Source of the DNA: Lachnospiraceae bacterium
GTDB lineage: Bacteria > Bacillota > Clostridia > Lachnospirales > Lachnospiraceae
NCBI GenBank assembly: GCA_017391545.1
Contig: JAFOYD010000029.1
Location: 1-22,202, forward strand
Direction: 5' to 3'
Length of the DNA: 22,202 nt
The notes under the pieces are model-generated. The model saw only the letters and a list, made by a program, of their open reading frames with translations. It searched no databases and was not told the DNA's origin. Shown here in pieces: positions 1 through 7,936 of the stretch; the first letter of the stretch is position 1; each line of letters opens with the position of its first letter. The position numbers and the translations under genes were made by a program.

Positions 1-180
1 TCAAACAATACCCTCATCATTGATATTGCATCCAACAGAACCGGTGCCGACTATGAAGCTGCAAGACAACTGCATGTCAACCTGCACTTTTGTCCGGGAC
101 TGCCGGGAAAATACGCTGGAGAAAGCTGTGCAGAATATTTGACCGACTATTGTATCACCAGAATTTCAGGAGGCGTATGA
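1..180 (+). CDS. dpaA: Dipicolinate synthase subunit A, C-terminal end (partial)
   Basis: The window opens in frame inside a gene that stops with TGA at 178-180; 59 residues are visible. They contain a strand reading LIIDIAS, then a glycine- and proline-rich turn (CPGLPGKYA), and match the end of the NAD(P)-binding domain of dipicolinate synthase subunit A (DpaA/SpoVFA). With DpaB this enzyme oxidises dihydrodipicolinate to dipicolinic acid in the mother cell during sporulation. The immediately following gene is recognisably dpaB, which supports the call strongly. The 5' part lies outside the window, so length and promoter cannot be judged. One base separates its stop from the dpaB start, so the two are translationally coupled. 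Confidence 0.85.
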   Translation, partial: SNNTLIIDIASNRTGADYEAARQLHVNLHFCPGLPGKYAGESCAEYLTDYCITRISGGV

Positions 181-181
181 T

Positions 182-781
182 ATGGATCTAAACGGGAAAA
201 AAGTCGGTATCGCACTCACCGGCTCCTTCTGCACCTATGAAAAAATGTTTATCGAGCTGCAAAAGTTAGTGTCGGCAGGCGCCGATGTCTACCCCATCAT
301 GTCAGATGCGTCAACTTCCATCAAAAGCCGTTTTGGAAAACCTGACACATATGTCACAAAAGTCAGGGAAATCACCGGAAAAGAGCCGATTTCCTCCATC
401 GAGGATGCAGAGCCAATCGGTCCAAAGGCGTTTCTTGACGTGCTTGCCATCCTTCCATGCACCGGAAACACTGCCGCCAAGCTTGCAAACGGCATTACCG
501 ACACACCTGTGCTCATGGCAGCAAAGGCGCATATCCGAAACAATAAGCCGCTCGTCATATCCATCTCCACCAATGACGGACTTGGCATGAACCTGAAAAA
601 TATCGGACTTTTGTGCAACAGCAAAAATATCTACTTTGTTCCCTTCGGACAGGATAATTACGAGAAAAAGCCAAATTCCCTTGTCGCGCACACAGAGCTT
701 CTCATCCCGACACTGGAAATGGCGCTCGAACACAGGCAATATCAGCCTATTCTTAAAGACTACGAAAGGCCAGGTCATTGA
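182..781 (+). CDS. dpaB: Dipicolinate synthase subunit B (flavoprotein-like)
   Basis: 199 residues, the usual length for DpaB/SpoVFB. The N-terminus (KKVGIALTGSFCTYEKM) is the flavoprotein-type Rossmann start shared with Dfp/PpcDC-like proteins. The central LPCTGNTAAKLANGITDTPV and the later KNIYFVPFGQDNYEKKPNSL segment are characteristic of this family. The protein works with DpaA to make dipicolinate from dihydrodipicolinate, the branch from lysine/diaminopimelate synthesis that loads spores with Ca-DPA. The ATG at 182 follows AGGAGG by 8 bases, and its position in TGATATG couples it to dpaA. asnB follows through the same TGATATG junction. In other spore-formers this operon is SigK-dependent; the promoter is not in the window. 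Confidence 0.93.
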   Translation: MDLNGKKVGIALTGSFCTYEKMFIELQKLVSAGADVYPIMSDASTSIKSRFGKPDTYVTKVREITGKEPISSIEDAEPIGPKAFLDVLAILPCTGNTAAKLANGITDTPVLMAAKAHIRNNKPLVISISTNDGLGMNLKNIGLLCNSKNIYFVPFGQDNYEKKPNSLVAHTELLIPTLEMALEHRQYQPILKDYERPGH

Positions 782-782
782 T

Positions 783-2636
783 ATGTGTGGTATCGCCGGT
801 TTTTGCAACTTTCATATGAACTTTCGTGAGGAATCCGCCAGATGGTTTTCTGTACTGCAAACAATGAATCAATGCCAGCACCACCGTGGCCCTGATGAAA
901 ACGGAGTCTTTCTCTCAAGATCCTGTGGGCTTGCGCACACGCGCCTTTCCATTCTGGACCTGAAATGTGGAAAGCAGCCCATGACAAGGCAGATCGGCAA
1001 TCACCGGGCAAGCATCGCTTACAATGGTGAAATCTACAATATGCCTACACTGCGCCAGGAACTGATGCGGGAAGGAGCCGTATTTGAGACCACCTGTGAC
1101 ACAGAAGTCATCCTGATTGGCTACCTTCTGCACGGTATCGAGTATGTCAGTCGATTAAACGGAATTTTTGCCTTCGCCATATTCGACGAAACAATTCAAC
1201 GATTATTTCTCTTTCGCGACAGGCTTGGGGTGAAGCCTTTGTTCTACACCCTCTTTAACAACACCCTTATCTTTTCGTCAGAGCTCAAGGGAATCCTGTG
1301 CTTTCCTCAGTTCAAGGCGCAGCTTGACCGGGAAGGGCTCTGCGAGATCTTTGGTCTTGGCCCTGCAAAGACCTACGGTAAGGGTGTTTTCAAGGACATA
1401 GATGAGCTGCTGCCGGGACATTATCTTGCATACTACGGCTCTGGCTTTTCCACAACCTGTTACTGGAGTCTGGAAAGTTATCCACATGAGGATGACTGGA
1501 ATCAGACCGTAGAAAAGACCCGCTATCTGGTGACAGATGCCATAAAGCTTCAGATGCTCTCTGACGTTCCCATCTGTACATTTCTCTCTGGCGGTGTAGA
1601 CAGCAGTCTTGTCACAGCGGTATGCAGCAGCGAGCTTCAAAAGCAGGGCAGGAAGCTCGACACCTACTCTTTTGATTTCAAGGATAATGACAAGAATTTC
1701 AAGGCGAATTCCTTCCAGCCGTCGCAGGACAGACCGTGGGTTGACAAAATGATTGCCTTTTGTCGCACCAATCATCAGTACCTCGAGTGCAACAATACGG
1801 AACTGTACAGCTATCTGTTCGAAGCCGTTGACGCACGGGATTTGCCATGTATGGCAGATGTGGAAGCCTCCATGCTCTATTTCTGCAAAAGGGTGGCTGC
1901 AAACCATAAAGTAACACTGACAGGCGAATGTGCCGATGAAATCTTTGGCGGTTATCCCTGGTTCCACAAAAAGGAATGTTTTGATGCAGACTGCTTTCCC
2001 TGGTCGATGGATTTCTCACCGCGAACCATGCTCTTAAAAGACAGTGTATTGTCCGCACTCCCGATTGAAGAATATGCGCATGAAGCATACCTGCATACAC
2101 TTTCTGAAGTGCCTGTGCTGGATGGAGAAAGCAAAGAAGAAAAAAGAAGACGCGAAATATCGTATCTGAATATCAAGTGGTTTATGCAGACGCTTTTAGA
2201 CCGCATGGACCGCACAAGTATGCATGCAGGGCTGGAAGCGCGCGTCCCCTATGCAGACCACCGCATCGTCGAATATCTGTGGAATGTACCCTGGCATATG
2301 AAATGCAAGGATGGTGTTGTGAAGGGCCTTCTGCGCGCATCCGCAGAAGGGCTTCTGCCGGGCGAGGTATTATACCGCCGCAAAAGTCCCTACCCTAAGA
2401 CCTATGACCCGGCTTATGAAAATCTGCTCCGTACGGAAATCGTCACGGTACTGTCAGATACACGCTCACCACTCAGGGAGCTTGTCGATCTGTCCAAGGT
2501 ACTTGACTTTATCAGCCGCCCATCAGATTACGGCAGACCATTTTATGGTCAGCTCATGGCAGGTCCGCAATTGCTTGCCTATCTGCTTCAGATCAATTAC
2601 TGGCTTAAAAAATATCAGGTGGAGCTTTTACTATAG
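783..2636 (+). CDS. asnB: Asparagine synthase (glutamine-hydrolysing)
   Basis: 617 residues. It begins MCGIAGF, so Cys2 becomes the N-terminal nucleophile of the class II glutamine amidotransferase domain (about 1-200, with the RGPDENG and GEIYN motifs). The synthetase domain follows, with the PP-loop SGGVDSS near residue 268 and ECADEIFGGYPWF further on. It transfers glutamine-derived ammonia to an activated aspartyl or other carboxyl group using ATP. An in-frame extension reaches back to 636, but the catalytic Cys2 fixes the start at 783. The gene is coupled to dpaB by TGATATG. That placement suggests expression with spore dipicolinate synthesis; the length is close to Bacillus AsnO, a sporulation-linked paralogue. 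Asparagine formation is the default reading, and amidation of another carboxylate cannot be excluded. Its last codons double as a terminator for the opposing gene. Confidence 0.9.
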   Translation: MCGIAGFCNFHMNFREESARWFSVLQTMNQCQHHRGPDENGVFLSRSCGLAHTRLSILDLKCGKQPMTRQIGNHRASIAYNGEIYNMPTLRQELMREGAVFETTCDTEVILIGYLLHGIEYVSRLNGIFAFAIFDETIQRLFLFRDRLGVKPLFYTLFNNTLIFSSELKGILCFPQFKAQLDREGLCEIFGLGPAKTYGKGVFKDIDELLPGHYLAYYGSGFSTTCYWSLESYPHEDDWNQTVEKTRYLVTDAIKLQMLSDVPICTFLSGGVDSSLVTAVCSSELQKQGRKLDTYSFDFKDNDKNFKANSFQPSQDRPWVDKMIAFCRTNHQYLECNNTELYSYLFEAVDARDLPCMADVEASMLYFCKRVAANHKVTLTGECADEIFGGYPWFHKKECFDADCFPWSMDFSPRTMLLKDSVLSALPIEEYAHEAYLHTLSEVPVLDGESKEEKRRREISYLNIKWFMQTLLDRMDRTSMHAGLEARVPYADHRIVEYLWNVPWHMKCKDGVVKGLLRASAEGLLPGEVLYRRKSPYPKTYDPAYENLLRTEIVTVLSDTRSPLRELVDLSKVLDFISRPSDYGRPFYGQLMAGPQLLAYLLQINYWLKKYQVELLL

Positions 2637-2647
2637 CTCCACCTGAT
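2607..2647 (-). terminator. Intrinsic terminator of the histidine kinase gene, inside the asnB 3' end
   Basis: A perfect 13-bp inverted repeat (2614-2626 with 2635-2647, 8-nt loop) is followed on the minus strand, after one A, by six T (2612-2607). It lies just past the kinase stop at 2654. The left arm and T-run are coding sequence for the last residues of AsnB. On the plus strand no good T-run follows, so it should mainly serve the minus strand. Confidence 0.85.
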
Positions 2648-2653
2648 TATTGA

Positions 2654-3958
2654 TTACGAGTATTTTGGAAAGATGACACTGAATCTCGTGCCTAACTCTT
2701 CGCGACTTACAATATCATAATATCCCTGGTGCTTATCGACGATCCACTTTGCGATTGACAACCCAAGCCCGGTACCGCCAGTCTTACTGTTGCGCACAGA
2801 ATCAGCGCGATAGAACCGGTCAAACATATGCTGTACATCCTCCTGCGACATACCGATTCCATTGTCCTGTACACCATAGAAAGGAGAACCATCCTTCCAT
2901 ATTCCGGCTCGAATCGTAATCTCCCCGCCTTCCTTTGTGTACTTTGCGGCATTGTCGATCAGGATTCTCGCTGACTGCTTTAACATATCACAATCCCCAT
3001 AGATACGGGCTTTACCCGATTCCTCAAAGTGATAGATATGCTTCTCATCAATCATCAACGATTCCTCATATACCTCGCGCATGATATCATTGAGTTCATG
3101 CACCTTCATATCCAGATTCTGCCTGTTGGAATCCCCTCTTGCAAGGAATAAGAGCTGTTCCACGAGTTTCTGCATATGATTTGCCTCATTTTTAATGGCT
3201 TCAATGGATTCCTCCAGAATCGCAGTGTCTTCTTTTCCCCACCGGTCAAGCATGTTGACATATCCCTGTATGACTGCGATCGGGGTGCGCAGCTCATGCG
3301 ATGCATCAGACACAAACTGACTTTGCTGCTTATAAGAAGCCCTGATCCGTTCCAGCAATCCGTTTAGCGCTATCTCAATTCCCTGCAGCTCCTTATCATG
3401 CATATGAATGCCTTTTTCCATGGCATCCGCTTTCAGATTCGTGATGGCATCCTCCAGATTATGATATTTTTCTTCATCAAAAGCAGACGTGGGCTGATTG
3501 CTTAACTGCTCACTAAGCTCCTGCGCCCGCGCCGCAATTTCGTCCAGTGGGCGGAGCTGTCTGCGCACCCGTTTTGTCCCCTTAAATGCAAGGGAAAGAA
3601 TGTCGACAAGCTCTGCTGTCAGCACGACGATTCCACCAACCAAAAGCAGATAGATCCATCCTCCTATTGGTACTTTGTACAGCAGATTTCCACCCGTATC
3701 GCTCACCTCATACACAAGTTCCCACAGGCTGTTTCCATAGACAATTCCCCGTATGTAGTAGGGTGAAAATCTGCCTGTCATCTGCCAGTCCATTCCCACT
3801 ACAAAAACCGCAGTCATAACGACGATCACAAGCAGGTCGATGCCCACATATGCCGTAAACTGCTGCCATAGATTTCCAAGATTGATTTTTCGGGCAATCG
3901 ATGTCACTCTGCCCATATCTGATGATTTGTTTTGATTTACTGTTCGTCCTTTATGCAA
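2654..3958 (-). CDS. Membrane sensor histidine kinase of a two-component system
   Basis: 434 residues. Two membrane helices (about 38-56 and 98-120) flank a short extracytoplasmic loop. A linker/HAMP-like region and a predicted coiled coil (about 120-210) lead to the HisKA domain with the phospho-acceptor H221 in SDASHELRTP. The HATPase_c domain follows, with N-box NAAKYT, G1 DNGIGM and G2 GGTGLGLS. It autophosphorylates and passes phosphate to the response regulator encoded just upstream. The start is probably TTG at 3958: it lies 7 bases after AGAGGTG and overlaps the regulator gene by 22 bases. The ATG at 3916 has no visible ribosome site. The signal sensed is unknown; the small external loop suggests an envelope or membrane signal. 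The gene ends at the terminator embedded in asnB. Confidence 0.92.
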   Translation of the reverse strand: MHKGRTVNQNKSSDMGRVTSIARKINLGNLWQQFTAYVGIDLLVIVVMTAVFVVGMDWQMTGRFSPYYIRGIVYGNSLWELVYEVSDTGGNLLYKVPIGGWIYLLLVGGIVVLTAELVDILSLAFKGTKRVRRQLRPLDEIAARAQELSEQLSNQPTSAFDEEKYHNLEDAITNLKADAMEKGIHMHDKELQGIEIALNGLLERIRASYKQQSQFVSDASHELRTPIAVIQGYVNMLDRWGKEDTAILEESIEAIKNEANHMQKLVEQLLFLARGDSNRQNLDMKVHELNDIMREVYEESLMIDEKHIYHFEESGKARIYGDCDMLKQSARILIDNAAKYTKEGGEITIRAGIWKDGSPFYGVQDNGIGMSQEDVQHMFDRFYRADSVRNSKTGGTGLGLSIAKWIVDKHQGYYDIVSREELGTRFSVIFPKYS

Positions 3959-4623
3959 TAACCAACACCTCTTACTGTTTGAATAATCTTTACACTGTAC
4001 ACATCGTCAAGCTTGCTCCTTAAGTACCGCACATACACATCAATAATGTTCGTCTCGCCCATATAGTCATAGCCACACACCTTTTCAAGCAGCGTATCCC
4101 TCGAAATGACAATATTTTTGTTCTCGAGCAGTACCCGCAGCAGCTCAAATTCCCGATGTGTCAGTTCTACCTTTTCACCATCATAGGAAACCTCATACCG
4201 TTGTACATCCATACAAAGCTTTCCGATTCCAAGGTGCGTTTTTTCCGCGGTCTGTGTGCCGCCCCGCTTCTTCAGCACCAGTCTGATGCGGGCAAGCAGC
4301 TCCTCAATGGCAAAAGGCTTCGTCATATAATCGTCTGCTCCACCATCGAGTCCCGCTACTTTATCCATAACCTCATCTCTTGCCGTCAGCATTATGACAG
4401 GAATGTCAGATTTTTTGCGAAGACGCCTCAGCACCTCAAAGCCATTGAGTTCAGGAAGCATGACATCCAGCACGACCAGATCCGCCTTGCCACTCTCCGC
4501 CAGCTCAAGTCCTTCCCTGCCATTTGTTGCCTTCATCACCTCATAGCCTTCATGTATAAGCTCAAGCTCCAGAAAACGTCCTATCTTTTCCTCATCTTCT
4601 ACGATTAATACTGTTACTGCCAT
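3937..4623 (-). CDS. OmpR/PhoB-family response regulator
   Basis: 228 residues. The receiver domain (about 1-120) has the acidic pair E9/D10, phospho-acceptor D53 in LVVLDVMLP, T80 and K102 in TKPF. A winged-helix DNA-binding domain follows (about 130-226; LTHREFELLRVL, then the VRYLRSKL recognition region and the TVRGVGY wing). It is the partner of the downstream kinase. An ATG at 4638 in the same frame is less likely than 4623, because AGGGAGG sits 5 bases before 4623 and inside the longer reading. A direct repeat with 11-bp pitch (5338-5355), a spacing typical for binding sites of this family, lies upstream of the preceding gene and suggests autoregulation of the three-gene unit. Confidence 0.94.
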   Translation of the reverse strand: MAVTVLIVEDEEKIGRFLELELIHEGYEVMKATNGREGLELAESGKADLVVLDVMLPELNGFEVLRRLRKKSDIPVIMLTARDEVMDKVAGLDGGADDYMTKPFAIEELLARIRLVLKKRGGTQTAEKTHLGIGKLCMDVQRYEVSYDGEKVELTHREFELLRVLLENKNIVISRDTLLEKVCGYDYMGETNIIDVYVRYLRSKLDDVYSVKIIQTVRGVGYCIKDEQ

Positions 4624-4654
4624 AAATGCCTCCCTCATGTCTTTTGTAATTACA

Positions 4655-4687
4655 AACAGACCGACGATTCTGTCTCGTCAGCCTGTT
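4655..4687 (-). other. Imperfect hairpin between the DUF4342 gene and the response regulator
   Basis: Arms 4655-4667 and 4675-4687 pair over 13 positions with two mismatches around a 7-nt loop, followed on the minus strand by a weak TGTAATT stretch. It could be a leaky terminator that lowers regulator and kinase expression relative to the first gene, or an RNA-stability element. It is too weak to call a full terminator. Confidence 0.35.
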
Positions 4688-4698
4688 GTATGAATTAA

Positions 4699-5241
4699 TT
4701 AGTTGTTCTCATCCTTTGAAACTGCATTGCTGATTTCGCTTTTGATATTCTCTGCAGCATCTGCAGCTGTGTCCATCGCCTTGTTCAGGTCGATGTCAAC
4801 GCTTCTCACATCAGGACCTGCGAAGTGATACCGCATGCTGAAGAATAATCCTACTACCAGAAGTGGAACGACTACCCAGAATGCAAAGATCAGTAATACG
4901 ACAAGCAGTGTCACAGGTACTCTGAAGATTTCCTGATTGTCCTTCTCTACACAGAAGCTGTTGGTGTTTCCCTTGTTGATCCATTTGATGCACCAGTCAC
5001 AGAAGCGCTTGATATTCTCCTTGAAGGTCGATTTACACTCCTTTTCCTCGACTTCAATCTTTACTTTCTTCGCCTGTGTTGTGTAGCTTGCATTCTCAGG
5101 TCCATGAACCTTGCCGCTCTGCTCTAAGTAGATCATCGCATCCAGAATATCCCAGTTGCTGTTCTCCAGTGCCTGCTTTGCTTCCTCATATGATACGTTT
5201 GCGTGTTCTCTTAATTTTTCTACCTTTTCAAAATTATCCAT
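4699..5241 (-). CDS. UBA-like / DUF4342 domain membrane protein
   Basis: 180 residues. The N-terminal 45 residues (EKVEKLREHANVSYEEAKQA) form a UBA/TS-N-like three-helix domain with the typical NWDILDAMIYLE ending, as in DUF4342 proteins. A charged linker with three cysteines, two tryptophans and a CVEKDNQEIFRVPV segment follows. Then comes one long hydrophobic stretch (about 113-140) and a helical acidic tail. The start is ATG at 5241: the in-frame TTG 15 bases upstream lies within the ribosome site (GGAGGAG). It precedes a two-component system on the same strand with a 75-base gap, so it is probably the first gene of that operon or its main target. DUF4342 has no firmly established function that I know of; a role in membrane or envelope stress is an inference from topology and neighbours. 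Confidence 0.85.
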   Translation of the reverse strand: MDNFEKVEKLREHANVSYEEAKQALENSNWDILDAMIYLEQSGKVHGPENASYTTQAKKVKIEVEEKECKSTFKENIKRFCDWCIKWINKGNTNSFCVEKDNQEIFRVPVTLLVVLLIFAFWVVVPLLVVGLFFSMRYHFAGPDVRSVDIDLNKAMDTAADAAENIKSEISNAVSKDENN

Positions 5242-5315
5242 TTTTTTCTCCTCCAAATTTTCAGTTCAATTTTGTTTTTGTATCTCTCAGCTGATGATGT
5301 TATGATATCCGACCA

Positions 5316-5355
5316 AAATTAAACAAAAATGCCATTAAGATTAAAAACAGATTAA
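5316..5355 (-). promoter_or_regulatory. Candidate response-regulator box and promoter for the DUF4342-regulator-kinase unit
   Basis: On the minus strand the heptamer TTAATCT occurs twice, at 5355-5349 and 5344-5338, exactly 11 bp apart, the pitch used by OmpR/PhoB-type dimers. The second copy overlaps a poor -35 (TTAATC), with a 17-bp spacer to TAATTT (5321-5316). A weak -35 covered by a regulator box is the layout of an activated promoter. Binding by the neighbouring regulator is inferred. Confidence 0.45.
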
Positions 5356-5413
5356 GGAATGATTTCATTTCTATAATTTTTATTATGGCACAAATCCACA
5401 CAGGTTTCCACAC

Positions 5414-5442
5414 TTGATTTTGTGACTGAGTTACGTTACGAT
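5414..5442 (+). promoter_or_regulatory. Possible SigA-type promoter of the dihydrouridine synthase gene
   Basis: TTGATT (5414-5419), 17-bp spacer, TACGAT (5437-5442), 35 bases before the start codon. Both hexamers match consensus at four positions, so this is plausible but not strong. A TATAAT at 5372-5377 without a good -35 is the alternative. Confidence 0.35.
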
Positions 5443-5477
5443 TACATTATCACGAATAAGCGGAAAGGTATGATTCT

Positions 5478-6419
5478 ATGAAATACTATCTCGCCCCGAT
5501 GGAGGGAATTACGACTTATATCTACAGAAATGCCTACAATCACTACTTCGGCGGCATTGACAAATATTTTACACCGTTCATCGCAAGCAAAAAGATGAAC
5601 CGCAGAGAGCTGAATGAAATCCTCCCGGAACATAATGAAGGCATTGATGTGGTGCCACAGATTCTGACGAACCGCGCCGACGAATTTCTACAGATCACCA
5701 ATAAAATCGCAGAGTACGGATACCAAACGGTCAATCTGAACCTCGGCTGTCCTTCTGGCACAGTCACTGCCAGAAAGCGCGGATCAGGCTTTTTGAGCGT
5801 TCCGGATGAACTTGACAATTTCCTATATGAAATCTTTGACAAGTCTCCGCTTAAAATTTCAATTAAGACACGCATCGGAATTGCGTCCATAGAAGAGTGG
5901 GAGAGGATATTGGAAATCTACAAAAAATATCCCATGGAAGAGCTCATCATTCACCCGCGTTTTCAAAAAGAGCTTTACAAATTCACGCCCCACAAGGAAG
6001 CCTACCTGACGGCTGTGAATGAATTGGGCGAGACCATTCCCCTCTGCTATAACGGGGATATAACCTCACAGGAAAGCTATGATCAGCTCAAAAATGCAGT
6101 TGGGGAACCTGGTTGCATCATGATCGGGCGGGGAATCCTCAGAAACCCTGCACTGATATCGGAGTTACGAAAAGCTGATCCGCAGACACTTTTCACCAAG
6201 GAAAATCTCAAAGCCTTTCATGATGAAATCTTTGACGGCTACGCCGCCAGCATGGCAGGCGAAACACCTACCCTGTTCAAAATGAAAGACCTGTGGACTT
6301 ACCTTAGCGAAAGCTTTTCAGAGTCGGACAAACATCTTAAGAAAATCCGAAAGGCTGGCAGCTACTCCGAATACAAAATTGCAGTAAACAACCTGTTTCG
6401 GGAATGTGAGCTGAAATAA
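5478..6419 (+). CDS. tRNA-dihydrouridine synthase family protein
   Basis: 313 residues. It is an FMN-binding TIM barrel starting YYLAPMEGIT, the Dus signature APMxGxT. The active-site loop NLNLGCPSG carries the likely catalytic C91 and is followed by a basic RKRGSGFL turn. Later segments (KISIKTRIG, LIIHPR, YNGDI and IMIGRGIL) are the flavin and tRNA-binding strands. The enzyme reduces uridines in the D-loop region of tRNA using NADPH and FMN. Length and motifs fit the shorter Dus proteins of Clostridia; the target position cannot be read from sequence. The start at 5478 is 9 bases after GGAAAGG. It is a single-gene unit, divergent from the DUF4342 gene, and ends in a terminator shared with the ABC transporter operon. 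Confidence 0.93.
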   Translation: MKYYLAPMEGITTYIYRNAYNHYFGGIDKYFTPFIASKKMNRRELNEILPEHNEGIDVVPQILTNRADEFLQITNKIAEYGYQTVNLNLGCPSGTVTARKRGSGFLSVPDELDNFLYEIFDKSPLKISIKTRIGIASIEEWERILEIYKKYPMEELIIHPRFQKELYKFTPHKEAYLTAVNELGETIPLCYNGDITSQESYDQLKNAVGEPGCIMIGRGILRNPALISELRKADPQTLFTKENLKAFHDEIFDGYAASMAGETPTLFKMKDLWTYLSESFSESDKHLKKIRKAGSYSEYKIAVNNLFRECELK

Positions 6420-6429
6420 TTATATTATT

Positions 6430-6467
6430 AAAAACAGGAACTATGATTATCCATAGTCCCTGTTTTT
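6430..6467. terminator. Bidirectional intrinsic terminator
   Basis: A 16-bp stem with one mismatch (6430-6445 with 6452-6467, 6-nt loop) has A5 and T5 at its outer ends, so both strands give a GC-containing hairpin followed by U-rich RNA. It lies between the convergent ends of the dihydrouridine synthase gene (6419) and the ABC ATPase gene (6469). Confidence 0.88.
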
Positions 6468-6468
6468 G

Positions 6469-7254
6469 TTATCCCTGTGTATATCTGGTCAAAAACTGCT
6501 TTGTCCGTTCCTCCCTGGGGTTATCGATGACCTGTCTCGGATCGCCCTGCTCTACGATGACGCCGTCATCCATGAAAATGAGCTGATCCGATACATCTCT
6601 GGCAAATGCCATCTCATGCGTGACGATGATCATCGTCGTTTTCTGCTCTGCGAGTCCCCTGATGACCTTTAACACTTCTCCCGTAAGCTCTGGGTCAAGT
6701 GCTGAAGTAGGCTCATCAAAGCACAGAATATCCGGCTTCAGTGCCAGCGCCCTTGCAATGGCGACACGCTGCTGCTGTCCTCCTGAGAGCTGATGCGGAT
6801 AATGGTCCTTGCGCTCTTCAAGTCCCATCTGTTTTAACAGTGCATTCCCATGCTCATTGATTTCATCAAGGATTTCCTTTTTTCTCTGTCTGAAATCAGG
6901 TCTTTCCTGTGCAAAGAGCTTTTCTGCAAGTGTCACATTCTCGAGTGCCGTATACTGTGGAAACAGATTAAAAGACTGAAAGACCATGCCAAAATGAAGC
7001 CGCTTGGTTCGCAGGTCTTTATCCCGCATGGTTGCCGGAATGGATGCATCAAACAGCGTCTCACCCTTGACAGAAATGACACCTTTGTCAGGTTTTTCCA
7101 AAAAGTTAAGACACCTAAGAAGTGTCGTCTTTCCCGATCCGGAAGAACCGATGATTGCAAGCGCATTTCCCTCCTCCAGCGAAAAGCTCACATCCTTCAA
7201 TACTTTTGTATTATCAAAATTTTTCTCTATATTTTTAACCTCTAAAATCGCCAT
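6469..7254 (-). CDS. Polar amino acid ABC transporter ATP-binding protein
   Basis: 261 residues. All ABC ATPase motifs are present: Walker A GSSGSGKTT (about 36-44), the Q-loop in MVFQSFNLFPQ, signature LSGGQQQR, Walker B ILCFDEPTSALD and the H-switch VTHE. The MVFQSFNLFPQYTALENV segment is typical of the GlnQ/HisP/TcyC subfamily that powers amino acid import. It hydrolyses ATP on the cytoplasmic face of the permease dimer. AAGGAGG lies just before its ATG, and its start is 12 bases after the permease stop, so it is the last gene of a binding protein-permease-ATPase operon. Substrate cannot be told from this subunit. Confidence 0.95.
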   Translation of the reverse strand: MAILEVKNIEKNFDNTKVLKDVSFSLEEGNALAIIGSSGSGKTTLLRCLNFLEKPDKGVISVKGETLFDASIPATMRDKDLRTKRLHFGMVFQSFNLFPQYTALENVTLAEKLFAQERPDFRQRKKEILDEINEHGNALLKQMGLEERKDHYPHQLSGGQQQRVAIARALALKPDILCFDEPTSALDPELTGEVLKVIRGLAEQKTTMIIVTHEMAFARDVSDQLIFMDDGVIVEQGDPRQVIDNPREERTKQFLTRYTQG

Positions 7255-7266
7255 ACTTGCCTCCTT

Positions 7267-7923
7267 TTACCTGAAGTATTCGAGTTTCTTCTCAATCTGT
7301 TTGAATATGATTGTCAGGATTCCTACAAACAGAAGATAGAATACTCCTGTATAGAAAAGAGGCCATGTAATACCTGCCGATTTCATAAAAGAATATCCTG
7401 CAAAGGTAAGCTCATACGCTGCGATAATACGTGCAAGCGAAGTATCCTTTACCAGTGTGATAATCTCGTTTGACATTGGTGGCACAACTCTTTTAACCAT
7501 CTGTAAAAGTGTGATCTTGAAAAAGATCTGGCTGTTTGTCATACCAAGCACTTTTCCTGCCTCACGCTGACCCTTGGGCACGCCCTCAATGCCGCCACGA
7601 AAAATAACAGAAAAGTAGCATGCATAATTCAGCGTAAATGCCACAACCGTCGCAGTGATACGCCCTGCCTCATCACCACTCCAGATGTTCTTTCCAAGCC
7701 ACAGACCCGGGCCATAGAAAATGATAATCAATTGGAGCATCAGCGGTGTGCCTCGTATGATCCATACAAGCACATCAACCAGATAACGAAGCGGCTTGAA
7801 CTTGCTCATCGAACCAAATGCCACCACCAGGCCCAGTGGCAACGCGAAAATCAGTGTCAATATAAAGATTTCAAACGTTGTCGCCAGACCATTCATCAAT
7901 GACTGTGTTACATTCCAAAACAT
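7267..7923 (-). CDS. Polar amino acid ABC transporter permease (HisM/GlnP type)
   Basis: 218 residues from the ATG at 7923, which has GGAGTG 6 bases upstream. In-frame codons back to 8013 lie inside the binding-protein gene and are rejected. Roughly five membrane helices are visible, beginning NGLATTFEIFILTLIFALPL, with the TTF motif usual for this family. The cytoplasmic EAA loop (QREAGKVLGMTNSQIFFKI) that docks with the ATPase is also present. Length is typical for the His/Glu/Gln/Arg/cystine permease family. A single permease gene implies a homodimer. It belongs with the binding protein just upstream (13-base gap) and the ATPase just downstream. Confidence 0.94.
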   Translation of the reverse strand: MFWNVTQSLMNGLATTFEIFILTLIFALPLGLVVAFGSMSKFKPLRYLVDVLVWIIRGTPLMLQLIIIFYGPGLWLGKNIWSGDEAGRITATVVAFTLNYACYFSVIFRGGIEGVPKGQREAGKVLGMTNSQIFFKITLLQMVKRVVPPMSNEIITLVKDTSLARIIAAYELTFAGYSFMKSAGITWPLFYTGVFYLLFVGILTIIFKQIEKKLEYFR

Positions 7924-7936
7924 AGCGGCACTCCGA

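Noticed and set aside
1278..1967. Long antisense frame (229 codons) inside asnB
   Set aside because: It lies wholly opposite a clear asparagine synthetase; codon-bias shadow with no ribosome site or family resemblance.
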